The notes beneath the pieces were generated by a model. That model had not been told where the DNA came from. It did not search any database and saw only the letters and a program-made list of their open reading frames with translations. Positions 1 to 10,959 of a DNA stretch of 64,000 bases are shown here, in pieces. Positions within the stretch are counted from its first letter, which is position 1. The number at the start of each line of letters is the position of its first letter. Both the position numbers and the translations under genes were made by a program. The stretch is from Humulus lupulus (taxonomy: Eukaryota > Streptophyta > Magnoliopsida > Rosales > Cannabaceae), in NCBI RefSeq assembly GCF_963169125.1, contig NC_084793.1, positions 135,138,297 through 135,202,296 on the forward strand, given 5' to 3'.

Positions 1-477
1 TTTGATCTGATAATTCCTAGGATGAAAAAGAAGTTTGGGCAGCTCCCAATCACTGAATGAAGCTCAAATCTCTCTCTCCAATGACCTCGATTTATTTTCT
101 AAGAACTTTGGCACCACTTCTTAGAGTAGCTTAGTTGTGAAGAAGAAATGAGAAGAAGCTAGAAGATTTGGAAGAAAGGGGAAGCGTCCAAATGTGGCTG
201 CCCAAAATCCTAATTAAACCTATGTAATAATTGGTCAAATGACCAGTTCTTCCTTACCTCCATTTAATCCTCAAAGCTATGCACAATGACATTTTGGTCT
301 TTTGACTTAAATCTCTAATTACACCTTGTTATCCCCAAAAATTGGAGATCGATGACGTGGCAATAGAGGTGACAAGTGGCAGTACATGGTCCGTAAAAGA
401 CACATTAATAAGTCAATAAATATATTGGCTCCTCAGAGTTGTGATAAAGTGACTTGGCTTAGGAGTAGCTCAGTAAG

Positions 478-655
478 CCATGGTAGACCAGAGATGTGTC
501 ATGCTAGACCAGTGTGCCATGTTAGACCAGACATGTGTCATGTTAGACCAGTGTGCCATGTTAGACCAGAGATGTGTCATGCTAGACCAGTGTGCCATGT
601 TAGACCAGAGATGTGTCATATTAGATCAGACCAGAGATGTGCCATGTTAGACCAG
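478..655 (+). repeat. Minisatellite, 39-bp dimeric unit (21+18 bp)
   Basis: The word TAGACC recurs at 484, 505, 523, 544, 562, 583 and 601, so the spacing alternates 21, 18, 21, 18, 21, 18. The higher-order unit is therefore 39 bp, built from two diverged half-units (one with GTGTCATG, one with GTGCCATG). The array then decays through 655. Because 39, 21 and 18 are all multiples of three, a reading frame stays open through it and encodes a Cys/His-rich 13-residue repeat. I regard that as a by-product of the periodicity, not a gene. Confidence 0.85.
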
Positions 656-924
656 AGGAGTGCGTGTCCTACCAGCCAAGTGCGTGACTGTCCAGTAGAG
701 GTATGGCCGACCAGAAGGTGATATTCATCAACCAGGTAGAACAGACTACGTCAAGATTCCCAGAAATAGCTTCAACAAGAATCGGTCTTGGCATACGCGG
801 GAATCTCTCATTCTTCCCACAAATTGGGTGTTCTGTTACATTTTGAATATTTTTGTAATTTAAATATAATAAATATAATGAAATATCCCGATTCTAGGGG
901 ATAGAAGATGTATGATCCTAAGCC

Positions 925-934
925 TATAAATATA
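925..934 (+). promoter_or_regulatory. TATA box of solo LTR S1
   Basis: TATAAATATA sits after a GC-poor upstream region and about 330 bp before the LTR end. This is the expected place for the U3/R boundary of a plant LTR. It sets the orientation of S1 as plus. Confidence 0.6.
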
Positions 935-1701
935 TGGCTTATGAGATTAGAAGGGGGACTTTTTGGGAGATTTTGGGTCTGAATTTTCTAGACAGAGAAA
1001 GTGCATGTATCTGAAAGAATTCTTGTATTCTTGTAATCTGTACTGAAGAAACTCAGTTGGCTCAGTTCATCTGATCTTGAGTACAGATCTATAATCACAA
1101 CTCTAAGTGGATTAGGCTATTACCAACATATTGGGGCTGAACTACTATAAAAATTGCGTGTTTTATTTACTTTCTGTTCAAAATTGTCTGTGTCGTTTAA
1201 TTTCTCTTGAAGGCCTTGTCATTTTTAACGTTCTCACGTCGTTGGCCAAAAACGCGGTCAACACACCTTAAATTCATTAATTAATCCATTAATATTCCAA
1301 ACACCAATATTTTTGTCAAAATATTTCATAACCCAAATATTTTCCCAAAATATATAAAATTACCAAAATACCTCTTAACTCACCCCAAGTCAGGTATAAA
1401 TATCCATTGTAACTTTTCCGTTAAATTTCTTAAAAGGATCAACTCATGCCAAATATCACAAATATGTCTACATAATAATGTGTTCTTAAGCACATAGCAT
1501 ATACAATTACAATTATACCCTCAATGGGTGAAACTTACGAAAATACCCATTTTTAACAAATGTGGGTCTTTAAACATAATTAATACACATAATCATGCAT
1601 TCTCAATCATATAAGCATATAAATTCACATATTTATCGCACGTGCCCTCCCAGCACGCTAATCTAAGCTTTTAATCTTATTAGGAGTTTTGGGACGTTAC
1701 A

Positions 1702-2199
1702 ACTCATATTTGTGATGAAGCTCACATATTTATCATTTACAATGTACTTAGTGGGAGTTAAGGATAAAATACAAATGAGGTGTAAAATGGTAAAATTCAA
1801 CCCACTTATTAGTAGGTCGTCAATAGAGGAATAACTGACGATATTACAATGGATAACATATTTACATTATGGGAAATACGTTCTATGAATCAAGAGTTCA
1901 ATTCTGAGTCTATAGTGGAGTCATTCGGAAATAATAAGTTGTGAGATGATTTATTTAATAAATAGACTCACGAGAACTTATTGTAGCTTGTATTCATGGA
2001 TTCATGGTACACACATCGTCTTTGATTAAATCAAGTCTAATAGTCTCAAACAATTAATTTAATTATCAATTATGAATATCAAGTTGACTTGGCTGATTTA
2101 TTGATATTTACATGAATTAAGAATTTGGGGTTAAAGAGAGAATTTCTATTCTTTAGGACATATTATTAATATTGAAAATGGGTGTAAATATTGATAAAT
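1702..2199. other. Unassigned AT-rich DNA, possibly part of a degraded LTR
   Basis: No reading frame or RNA gene is recognisable. The segment is the left flank of Tat-1. With Tat-1 removed it joins 13688-14137, and with CACTA-1 removed it continues at 24886. The joined sequence has a TATA-like motif (13919-13932) followed by a pyrimidine-rich tract, which would fit a copia-type LTR. I could not find both ends, so this is inference only. Confidence 0.3.
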
Positions 2200-2204
2200 A
2201 ATAT

Positions 2205-2828
2205 TGTTGACCATCGATTTAGCCAACGACACAGAGTCAAATATATGACAGGATATAGAACGACGCTTGAAAAGATAATCTAATGGAAAGGAAAAAACAC
2301 CAAAAAATTATAGTGGTTCGGCCCCAGTGATTGGTAATGACCTACGTCCACTTAGTGTATTGTTATTATTGAACTTCAAAGCTGTGATAAAAAAACTAGG
2401 GTTCTTTGAGTTTCACAAACCTTGGAAGGATTACAATAGAATGAATGAACAATCACTATAGCTCTTTCTCTCTTAATATCAAGCGAAAAAGCTAATGAAT
2501 CCAAAAGTCCCTTCCTTGAGCTATTTCATGCATATTTATAGGCTCAAGGAAGGTTACACATTCTAACGTGTCCTATCTTTCCTTAATAATCGCGTATCAA
2601 GGATAATTATGAAGAAATATTCAAATACAAATAATATTAGATTACAACTTAAGAAGGAAATAAATCAGGCTTCACGATCAGCTTGGTCGTATAAAAAATT
2701 TAATGCTGGCGATGAGGTGTGCTCCTGGTCGATGGCCGAACAGCACCTTTGTCATTCAATTCCACCACGTGTCAATCCACATGTAAGAATTCTTTGCCAT
2801 GTCATCAAAAACCATTTTTGGGTAAACA
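2205..2828 (-). repeat. Tat-1 3' LTR (left)
   Basis: It begins TGTTGACC and ends GGTAAACA on the plus strand. It matches 13058-13682 almost base for base. On the minus strand the TATA box CTATAAATA lies at 2533-2541. It abuts the polypurine tract at 2829. Confidence 0.95.
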
Positions 2829-2844
2829 TTTTCCCCCCAAGTTT
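2829..2844 (-). promoter_or_regulatory. Polypurine tract of Tat-1
   Basis: Read on the minus strand, the sequence directly upstream of the 3' LTR is AAACTTGGGGGGAAAA. This is the primer for plus-strand DNA synthesis. Tat-2 and Tat-3 have the same core, ACTTGGGGGG, at the same place. Confidence 0.85.
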
Positions 2845-3058
2845 ACTTATCACGACCAACAATAAGTAAACTTAGGAAACCGACTCTACGAATACCCCAC
2901 GAAATCTGTCAGAAGCGCCCATGCTTTCTCGAAAAAGGTGACCAATCATGTCTAATCAGGTCCTTTCAGTTTCCCAAGAGTGTGTTCGACGGCCATTACA
3001 CTTCCCCATACTTAGAAAAAAGTAACTCATGATTGCCTCTTTTAACGTGCCTTGGTCT

Positions 3059-3067
3059 TCATAAATA
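3059..3067 (+). promoter_or_regulatory. TATA box of the Tat-1 antisense gene
   Basis: TCATAAATA lies about 155 bp upstream of the leader-intron donor (3214) and inside the element, outside the LTR. The aligned place in Tat-2 carries ATATATATAG (28171-28180), and in Tat-3 (minus strand) TATATAAAAGG. Position conservation in three copies supports a real Pol II promoter, but no transcript evidence is available. Confidence 0.5.
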
Positions 3068-3213
3068 ACCCTCAAGTTACCATTTTTACCTTTTACTTGC
3101 CTTTGCCTTCTTGAAGAACATTGAAGAGCTCGCGCCCCAGAGCCCAGAAATTTTCAAACACCTATACTCGGACGTTCGACAGCTTTCACCTTCGGACTTC
3201 AATCTTTATTTGT

Positions 3214-3626
3214 GTAAGTTTCACAAATTTTCTTGTCCTTTGAGTTGTTATTTGAAACTGCCTTATGCGTGTTTTTATCTCTGAACCCCTTCGTGTTCTT
3301 GGCTAAAAATGTATGGGGATTGTTTGCATGTTGACAGATGATTGTTAGGGTAGTGAAATATTGTTCCATAGGAGTTAGGAGCCAGTTTGGTAGTTGAGAT
3401 TGTAGATTTAGGTGAAAAACTGGGTTTTTCCCGCCCTTTCGGAGTCGAAAAAGCTTTTTCCCAAAAACTTTTTACTTCCGCTTTTCAATATATTTTTCAA
3501 ACTGCTCGTATAGAACTTAGTGTTTTTGTTAGAATGTTGCTGGTCGTATACGCGAGCAACGTTATTCCAACTTTCAACACAAGCTTTTAAGCTTTGCGTC
3601 TTATCTCCTCCTTTCTCTGTTCGCAG
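3214..3626 (+). other. Leader intron of the Tat-1 antisense gene
   Basis: The donor GTAAGT at 3214-3219 and the acceptor CTCTGTTCGCAG ending at 3626 bracket 413 bp, just before the ATG at 3632. Tat-2 has the same arrangement (28346-28801, acceptor TTCTGTTCGCAG), and so does Tat-3 (50947-50438, acceptor TTTGTTCGCTAG). The acceptor word TGTTCGC is shared by all three. Confidence 0.6.
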
Positions 3627-3631
3627 CTTTC

Positions 3632-6228
3632 ATGCAAGATCCGTGGGGAGGAGAAAGACCCATCGATGACGACTTATTGGCTCAGCTACTTGAGAATGTA
3701 ACCATCATTGTTAATACCTGACATTCCCTTTTCTTGTGCCACTTCAAACACTCCATCCATCCTTATCCAAAATTGGTTCGAGCAAAAACTACAGCCCAGA
3801 AAAAGAAAACTCACAATCCTTCAAATCAACCTGCTCCTCAGGCTGAAATTCCCTCGACCAGTGGTCGAGCAGAAAATATCCCTGACCCCAATATCCAAAC
3901 TCATGCTCAGCCCCGAAATGCCATTCAACCAGATGTTGAGTGGTATGTTGTACCTGAGAGCCGGGTGACGATCAAGATGATCGCCAACTACATCAAAAAA
4001 TATGGACTCCCCGGGGTGACATTAGTTCAAACCAATCAAGACCAAAGGGCGAATTTTCCTGGAGGCGCCTTCAACTCCTGGTCGAGATACCATATTGAGG
4101 CAGATACCTTGCCTCTTCATCAATTCTTCCAAGGGGTGGCCAACTACTTTGGGGTCGCCCCTTTCCAAATAACTCCCAATGGGTATAGAATGCTTGTAGC
4201 ACTCTATATCCTTTACAGTCACAAAAAATGGCCTGTGCCAACTCCTCATGAGGTTAATTATTTATTCGACCTCAAATCCAACCCCAACCAAGAAGGCACG
4301 GGGTTCTTTCACTTTTGTCAACAGGAAACTGGGCACACCTTCCTGACCGACACCACTCACATATCGAACGTGGGGAGGTACTACCAGGAGCATTTCCTTA
4401 CGACTGACATGATCGCAAACAATATGGCCTTTACTCAAGGAGGTAAAACCTTTGTACCACTAGTCATTAGTCTTTATTTAGTGTTTCCTCTACACTTTCT
4501 TAGACTTTTAATGCCTTTCAGGTCAATGGCTGCGACCAGACCCCACTTCAGACATGGAGTTGAGATCAGCCCTCTTGGCTAGTATGATTGATGTGGAGAA
4601 AAGCGTCAAACATCTGGTCACAGAGGCTAACCTTAGGCTGGTCGGCCTTTTGGCCCCTCATTAGGACATGAGGGAGTCAACAGCGGGGAGTGCTATTGGC
4701 GGAGAAGTTCCCGAGCAGCACCCGGACATGGAACAGACTCCTCCAAGGAGGGCCACCGGAGTAACAATCAGGGAACCTTCCAGCACTCCGCGGGCTACTG
4801 CTCCCCCTACCTCAAAGGGAAAAGGGAAAAAGAAAGCCACCGAACTTCTCGAGCCCCTCAACGAATCTTCGGACGATAATAGTACTGATCTCTCGCTCTT
4901 AGATAGCTTGCCAATTCCCTGTCACTTATTTGACAGGGATGGCAATTTTAAGTACGCTCCAAATTTAGATTCATCCTTCTTCATGCCAGAGAGTGAGTGT
5001 AAGACTAGTAGAGTATATAATATAGCGACCAGTTATAGCTCGGGTGTTTAACTTACAATTTTCTTTGTTTCTTTTCTTAACATAACATACTTAATTGTTT
5101 GTACTATCTCATTGTTCGAATATTTGCTTCTTTTCCAGTTATGGACTCTGAGTGCGTGCTCGACTTATACAGTGCCCCCGAGGTTCCTGAAGCTCCCTCG
5201 AGCAAAAAGAAAGCGAGCAAGAGGCATCCTGGGGAAAGCATTAAGATGCCTCAGGCTAAGAAATCTCGCACTGTAGGCCTCCCGGAGGACAGACCCTCAG
5301 CCAATGCAACTCCACCACCTTCTCCTCACGAGCAGCAGACTCCCCCTACTCCTGTCGGGTCGACACCATCTCCAGAGGCCCCAACTAACCAGATTCAGCA
5401 AGCTGGTCCTGCTTCCACTGGGGGCGACTTAACAAGTCGTGCCTTCAGATCCATCAAGGACAGAGTTGCAAAAATTGTGAATCACGACCGTTGCCGAGAG
5501 GCGATGGCTACGACTGAGACAATGGATGTTGACCAGAGCCTAACCCGCGCCTTGAATGAATTTTCCAGTGTAAGTTATCTTTTTCTGTTGAGAAAACTTC
5601 CTTTATATTCTACAGTCAACCTAATTTTGGCTCTGATCGCAGGCATTTCTAACCCTTACTGCAGTCCAAATCTTTGGAACAACGGCATGTTGATGAACTT
5701 AAAGCTGCCGAAGCAAAATACATTGAACAGCTTGAGGCGGTGCTCGGGGAGAAGAACAAACTGGCTGAGGAGTTGAAGGAGAAGGAAAGTGCTCTGGATA
5801 AGGCCATCGAGCAGAGAGATAACTTCAAGGAGTCTAACCGCGTCAATTACCGTGCGGCTAAAAAGCTCGAGGAGGACTTGACTACGAGTAGACAAGAGAC
5901 TAAAACCTTGGAGGGCTGGATCAATGAGCTTGAGAAAGCCAATGCCAACTATTTGGAAAGGTACAAGAACGCCACGAGTAAGTGTTTTTATGACTTCTGG
6001 AAACACAACCAGGGCGCGGACTTCAGCTACCTTCCCGAACGAGCAAGGCAAGCCAAGACAGCTCGCTGCGTGGCTCAACTGGCAGAAGAGGAGAAGGCAA
6101 GGGTACCTGCCTTGCCCGAAATCTCCTTGGCGACTGGCATGGACGGGGCGGACAATGCGCTACAGACGTCGACCAAGACACCCCTCAAGACCCTCCAACT
6201 TCTTAGTCTTTTCCCTTGTTTATCTTAG
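3632..6228 (+). pseudogene. Spliced antisense gene of Tat-1 (function unknown)
   Basis: The start ATG at 3632 opens a protein beginning MQDPWGGERPIDDDLLAQLL. Predicted exons are 3632-4442, 4522-4992, 5139-5569 and 5643-6228; all three introns have GT...AG ends. The first two introns interrupt codons after base one and the third falls between codons. Exon A holds a domain with YFGVAPFQITPNGYRML, which resembles the plant 'putative gypsy type transposon' family (Pfam PF04195, from memory). Exons B and C are Ser/Pro/Lys-rich. Exon D is a coiled coil ending near FYDFWKHNQGADFSYLP. Breaks: a frameshift near 3700, an in-frame TAG at 4662-4664 and a frameshift at the start of exon D. The role is not known. 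The gene runs opposite to gag-pol, between integrase and the 3' LTR. Confidence 0.7.
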
Positions 6229-6888
6229 AATCTTTTAATTACACGACTTACTGGTCATGATGTAAAGACTAGTTTTTTATTGCTGAATGGGCAGCTATTT
6301 TCCGTTTAATCAGACAATTACATCCGAGCAGTAATTCTCACGGTGTAAAGTAATTCATTTTTGATATTATAACACATTTTTATTTTATTACAATATATGT
6401 TCGCATGACCGAACTTAGCATAGCACTTTGGATTGATTTAACAAAATATAAAATTTTGAAAAATACTCTAAGTACCCTAGCATGCTTTCACTTATTTTGC
6501 TCATGTGTTTACATACCTTTTAATGATATGCTTTGCTTACTTGTACCTTATATCCCCCCAAGTGATCGAAGAGCTTTAGGTCCTTGGTCACTTTCCTTGA
6601 CCAAAACCTGTTTGAACAATGCTGCTTGGAGGAAAGTAATTGAAATTGTAATACAGCAAAACAACACACGTAATGAGCAAATACTTGTAATAAACACAAC
6701 AATTGGCAAGAAATGACTGGCTGCGCACAGTCCCTTATATTTCTCGTAATAAATGGACAAAACATGTCTGTACGAGTGATCAATAAAATCTTACACTTAT
6801 AAGCGATCGGTCACATAAAATGACCAACCCTTTTTCAAAACTTGTAAAAAGTAAAATTAATACAAGCCAATTCTTTAAGAAGACTTGT
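6229..6888. other. Spacer between the Tat-1 antisense gene and pol, with a polypurine-like motif
   Basis: No coding sequence is visible. It holds the 3' ends of two convergent genes. At 6551-6564 the minus strand reads CACTTGGGGGGATA, a near copy of the terminal polypurine tract. The block around 6400-6560 aligns with 31640-31800 in Tat-2, so this spacer is conserved within the family. Confidence 0.6.
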
Positions 6889-8132
6889 TTATTGGTAATA
6901 CTTGGATAGGTGTTCTCCATTCCAATAGTGAGGAACAAGATCTCTGTTAAAGCGAGCAAGTTTATAGGTGCCTGGGTGAAGGACTTCTTCAATCTGGTAT
7001 GACCCTTCCCAATTAGGTCCGAGTACTCCAGCAGCTTGGTCGCGGGTGTTTAGAAAAACTCTTCGGAGTACAAGGTCTCCAACGCTGAACTTTCTTTCTC
7101 GCACTTTAGAGTTGAAATACCTGACAACCTTCTGCTGGTACGCAGCTACTCGGGGTTGGGCTTGTTCACGTTTCTCATCGATTGAGTCCAGGGATTCCAT
7201 CAATAGCTGGCTGTTCGAGTCTTGATCATACGTTATTCTGCGATGCGAAGGTGGATCTAACTCAACAGAAACATAGCTTCATATCCATAAGCCAAAGAGA
7301 CTGGAGTATGACCCGTTGCTGTTCGGTGGGAAGTTCTGTACGACCAAAGTACTTCAGGCAATTGTTCTAGCCATGCCCCCTTAGCTTCTTCTAGCCTTTT
7401 CTTCAGTGTATCCTTCAGTGTTTTGTTGACTGCTTCAACTTGTCTTTTCTTGGGGATGAGCGACTAAAGAGAAGCTCTTGTTAATACCATGTCGCTCGCA
7501 GAAATACGTGAATAAATCATTATCAAACTGGGTGCCATTATCCGAGACGATCTTCCTTGGCAATCCATAGTGACAAATGATGTTTTTGATCACAAAATCC
7601 AGCACCTTTTTGGTCGTTATGGTTGCAAGTGGTTCAGATTCGGCCCATTCGGTGAAGTAGTCGACGGCAACCACAACATATTTGACACCGCCTATTCCCG
7701 TGGGCAAAGATCTGATTAGGTCGATACCCCAAACTGCAAACGGCCACGGGCTTTGCATCTGTTTAAGCTCATTAGGGCTGCCCGTGGGATTTTGGAGAAT
7801 CTCTGAAATTTGTCACACTTTCGCACAAACTCCATCGAATCTTCATTCATTGTGGGCCAGAAATATCCTTGCCTCAGGATCTTTTTTGACAAACTCTGCC
7901 CCCCAGCATGGTCTCCACAAAATCCTTCGTGCACCTCTTTCATCAATTCTCTGACTTTCTCCTTTGTAACACATCTGAGGAGTGGCATTGAGTATGCCCT
8001 TCTGTACAAAATTCCATCGACCAGGACATACCTAGCAGCTTGCCGCTGAAGGGTCCTGGCTTTGTTTCTGTCTGTTGGTAACATGCCTTGCGTCAGATAC
8101 TCGACATATGGTGCCATCCACGTAACCGCCAT
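6889..8132 (-). pseudogene. Tat-1 integrase
   Basis: The enzyme inserts the element's cDNA into host DNA. The minus-strand pieces at 8132-7716, 7758-7435 and 7203-6889 carry the parts in order. First comes a zinc-binding region (HEGFCGDHAGG ... KCDKFQRF; the second Cys of the usual KCDKCQRF is Phe here, so that zinc site is damaged). The catalytic core follows, with WGIDL, SDNGTQFD and VEAVNKTL giving the D, D, E residues. Last is a C-terminal region with VGDLVLRRVF and GPNWEGSYQI. A stop lies after HPQEKTS, and frames shift between the pieces. It ends ...SKYYQ at 6889, the element's last gag-pol codon. Confidence 0.85.
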
Positions 8133-8239
8133 CTGGATTACCAGAGTGGTCTCCTCTGTTTGGATGCTTGGTATAGATAGTCATTCGACTGGCACTATGT
8201 TCAAAGTGTCAGCATCCTTCGCACTTGCCAATTTGGCCA

Positions 8240-8615
8240 AAGCGTCCACATTGGAATTCTGATCATGAGGTACCTGCTGGAGACTGTATTTGTCGAACTG
8301 AGCCAATAGACCCTTTGTTTTGTTCAGATAGGCAACCATCTTTAAACCTCACGCCTGGTATTCTCCCAGGACCTGATTCACCACCTACTGAAAATCACTA
8401 TAGATGTCAAGCACTTTTATATTCATGTCCCTAGATAACCATAATCCAGCGAGTAGTGCTTCATACTCGGCCTCATTGTTAGAAGCAGTGAAGTCAAATC
8501 TGATTGCGCAGTGAAATCAATGCCCCTTCGGCGTTATCAATATCACTCCTGCCCTAGCGTGGCACTTGTTAGAAGAACTGTCTGTAAATAATTTCCACGT
8601 GGGGGCTTGGCTCTG
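8240..8615 (-). pseudogene. Tat-1 second (archaeal-type) RNase H
   Basis: After the usual RNase H comes a second one. It starts at LFTDSSSN (first catalytic Asp) and continues with NNEAEYEALLAGL (Glu), IYSDFQ (Asp) and NVDALAKLAS. This layout is the archaeal-type RNase H that Tat-type plant retrotransposons are known to have gained. It would degrade the RNA strand of the RNA:DNA hybrid. In-frame stops break it near 8515 and again further on. Confidence 0.7.
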
Positions 8616-8689
8616 ACATTTAGTCTCGTTAGGCTCTTCAATCTGCTCACTATTCGTAAGTTCAGTGAATTCTGCAATGAAGTCTGCCA

Positions 8690-9110
8690 GGGCTTGTCCT
8701 TTTATTGCTGCTCGCGGTAAGTAAGATATGTCGAACTGCCCGAGTTCGACTACCCATTTTAGCAATCTACTTGCAGCCTCTGGTTTTTGCAGGACTTGTC
8801 GAAGAGGCTGGTCGGTCAAGACCGTAATTGGATGAGCTTGGAAGTAAGGCCGCAGTTTCCTGGAGGCCAAAATTAAGCAATAGGCTAGCTTTTCGATGGG
8901 TGGGTACCGCTGTTCTGCTCCAATCAATCTTTTGCTTACATAGTAAACAACCTTCTGTACACCTTCTTCTTCCCTTACTAGAACGACTCTAGCAGCGTAT
9001 TCCGTGATCGCCAGGTAGATGAATAAAGTTTCTTAATCAACCGGCTTTGATAGGATGGGTGGTTGCGCCATATGTGTTTTTAGTGCTTGAAAAGCCTATT
9101 CGCACTCTTC
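8690..9110 (-). pseudogene. Tat-1 native RNase H, catalytic Asp absent
   Basis: The region has TLFIYLAITE where an active gypsy RNase H has an Asp (compare CDTSDYAIGAV in Ath-1 in this window). It continues with YPPIEKLAYCLI, VLTDQPLRQVL and DISYLPRAAIKGQALADF. The same Y-L-A replacement occurs in Tat-2 and Tat-3, so it is ancestral and not decay of this copy. It probably serves as a connecting domain. Confidence 0.7.
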
Positions 9111-10026
9111 CGTCCATTCAAAAATTTTATTGCCTCTGAGTAGATTAAAGAATGGGACGCACTTATCTGTTGACTTTGAAATGAATCTACTTAGAGCGGC
9201 AATTCTTCCGGTTAAGCTTTGAACATCCTTAATCTTTACTGGTGATTTCATGTCAATCAGGTCTTTAATTTTCTCGGGACTGGCTTCAATTCCTCTTGAG
9301 TTAACTATAAATCCCAAGAACTTCCCTGATCCTACTCCGAAGGAACATTTAAGGGGATTTAACTTCATCCGATATTTATTCAAGACGTTGAAACACTCCT
9401 GCAAATCCCTTACATGCCCTTCTGCTTTCTTCAACTTGACCAGCATGTCATCAACATATACCTCTATGTTTGTGTTGATCAGCTCCTTAAACATGTGGTT
9501 GACGAGTCTCTGGTAAGTCGCACCAGCATTTTTCAAACCAAAGGCATCGCTTTGTAACAGTAGAGCCCTGTATCAGTCCGAAAGCTAGTGTGATCTTCAT
9601 CAGGGGGTGCATACTAATATGGTTATACCCGGAGTATGCATCCATGAATGAGAGGATCTCATGTCCTGCAGTGGCATCGACTAGCTGGAAGATCCTTGGG
9701 AGTGGGAAACAATCTTCGGGGAAGGCCTTATTTAGGTTTGTAAAATCCACGCACGTACGTCACTTGCCATTCGGCTTGGGCACTAGTACAGGATTAGAGA
9801 CCCACGATGGATAAAACGCCACCCTGATGAACCCATTCTCCTTCAGCTTCTCGACTTCTTCTTTTAAGGCCCTTGATCTATCTTTGTCGAGAAGCCTTCT
9901 TTTTTGTTGCACTGGTGGAAAACTCTTGTCGATGTTTAGGACATGGCTGATGATTGTAGGATCTATCCCGACCATGTCTTTGTGCGACCAGGAAAAGACC
10001 TCCTGGTTCCTCCTTAAAAACTCCAC
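9096..10026 (-). pseudogene. Tat-1 reverse transcriptase
   Basis: It copies element RNA into DNA. Motifs in order on the minus strand are VFSWSHKDMVGI, NPVLVPKPNGK, FTNLNKAFPEDCFPLPRI, FMDAYSGYN, a frameshift near 9540, and the catalytic YVDDMLVK with YVDD at 9447-9458. A stop at 9760-9762 replaces the Trp of the GKWR motif. A thumb/connection region with FNLLRGNKIFEWT follows. The fold is complete in outline but the frame is broken at least twice. Confidence 0.85.
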
Positions 10027-10189
10027 CAGTTCTTGTTTTGTTGTTGTCTATAAGTTTTTACCGACTTTGACAACTCTAGTCGGATTTTCTTCATCAAGTT
10101 GGACCTCTTCAAGGTCCTCGATGGGTCCCACTTCTTCTTCAAAATCCCCAAAGCGAGGATCCAAATCCCTATCCTCACTTTGGGCAATG

Positions 10190-10815
10190 CCCTATTTGGT
10201 GACATTATCACATGAGTGGGCCTGAACATCAATCGCCATTTGCAACTCCTTTCCGGTAGTGTCTCTCAATACACCCTTCTTCGCTTTGGTGATCGAGGCG
10301 TTGTAGCACTCCCTCGCCTCCCTCTGGTTTCCCAATAAGCAACCTATCCCGGCGTCTGTTGCGAATTTCATGGTGAGGTGCCATATCAAGGTGACGGCTC
10401 ACAGGTCGACTAAAATCGGTCTCCCAATTACAGCATTGTATGCCGAAGGACAATCAACTACTATAAAAGTAGTGAGTAATGTCCTATTAGCAGGTGCGGT
10501 GCCTGCTGTAATTGGGAGTCTAATTGACCAAGTTGGGGCGAGCCCTTCTCTGAAAAGACCATAAATGGTTTGGTTACATGGCTCCAGGTCCTTTACGGAC
10601 AACTTCATTCTTTCCAGCGAAGACTTGTATAGGATATTGACCGAACTTCCTGTATCGACCAATACCCTCTTCACCATCATGTTTGCAATCTGCACGTCGA
10701 CAACCAGCAGATCGGAGTGTGGGAATCGCACGTTCTGGGCATCGTCGTCAGAGAAGGTTATCAGTTCCTCCTCTGTTCGAGCCTTTTTTGGTGCTCGATC
10801 CTCGACACTCATCAT
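10190..10815 (-). pseudogene. Tat-1 aspartic protease
   Basis: It would cut the Gag-Pol polyprotein. The active-site motif VLVDTGSSVNILY is intact, preceded by FPHSDLLVVDVQIAN and followed by YNAVIGRPIL. Downstream, CYNASITKAKK joins it to the reverse transcriptase. Frame breaks lie on both sides. Confidence 0.8.
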
Positions 10816-10959
10816 CTCCTACAAGATGCGGGCCTCCGCAGATGGTGAGTAGAGTGCCTGCCACAGAAGCTGGCTGTAAAGGTGGAGAGCGTTGGCATGC
10901 AGGCGCCAACTCGTTGCCACCTTGAGCCTCTCGTTGAGAACCTCCTGCGGCTCACACAT

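Larger units (their letters stand above)
327..1263 (+). mobile_element. Solo LTR S1 (937 bp)
   Basis: The segment begins TGTTATCCCC and ends GCGGTCAACA, so it has the TG...CA ends of an LTR. It is flanked by a perfect 5-bp target-site duplication, CACCT, at 322-326 and 1264-1268. Removing one copy rejoins G1. It carries a TATA box at 925-934 and a 39-bp-period minisatellite in its upstream half. No internal gag-pol region is present, so it is the usual product of LTR-LTR recombination. Its end resembles the ends of S2 (reverse strand) and the Tat LTRs, which also finish in GTCAACA. The family assignment is unknown. Confidence 0.9.
1..1701 (+). mobile_element. LTR G1, 3' part of a TGTAACG...CGTTACA-family LTR, interrupted by solo LTR S1
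   Basis: The segments 1-326 and 1264-1701 read as one LTR once S1 and its duplicated target are removed. The right end, GGGACGTTACA at 1691-1701, and the preceding 400 bases match in order the end of LTR G2 (39480-39719 joined to 52204-52430). Shared landmarks are an ACCCCAAGT/GAGCTGGGTA block, 'cataataatgtg', 'acaattata(t)ccc' and 'tgccctcc(a)ggcac'. A TATA-like TATAAATAT at 1395-1403 suggests plus orientation. The 5' end lies left of the window. No coding sequence is visible. It could be a solo LTR or the 3' LTR of a larger element; the window cannot tell which. Confidence 0.7.

Noticed and set aside
386..721. 111-codon plus-strand frame with a Cys/His repeat
   Set aside because: It is created by the 39-bp minisatellite inside solo LTR S1; all half-unit lengths are multiples of three, so an open frame is expected without selection.
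3632..6228. Antisense gene as an unrelated host gene that a Tat element happened to land beside
   Set aside because: The same gene occupies the same place and strand in three elements, between the internal and terminal polypurine motifs, so it belongs to the elements.
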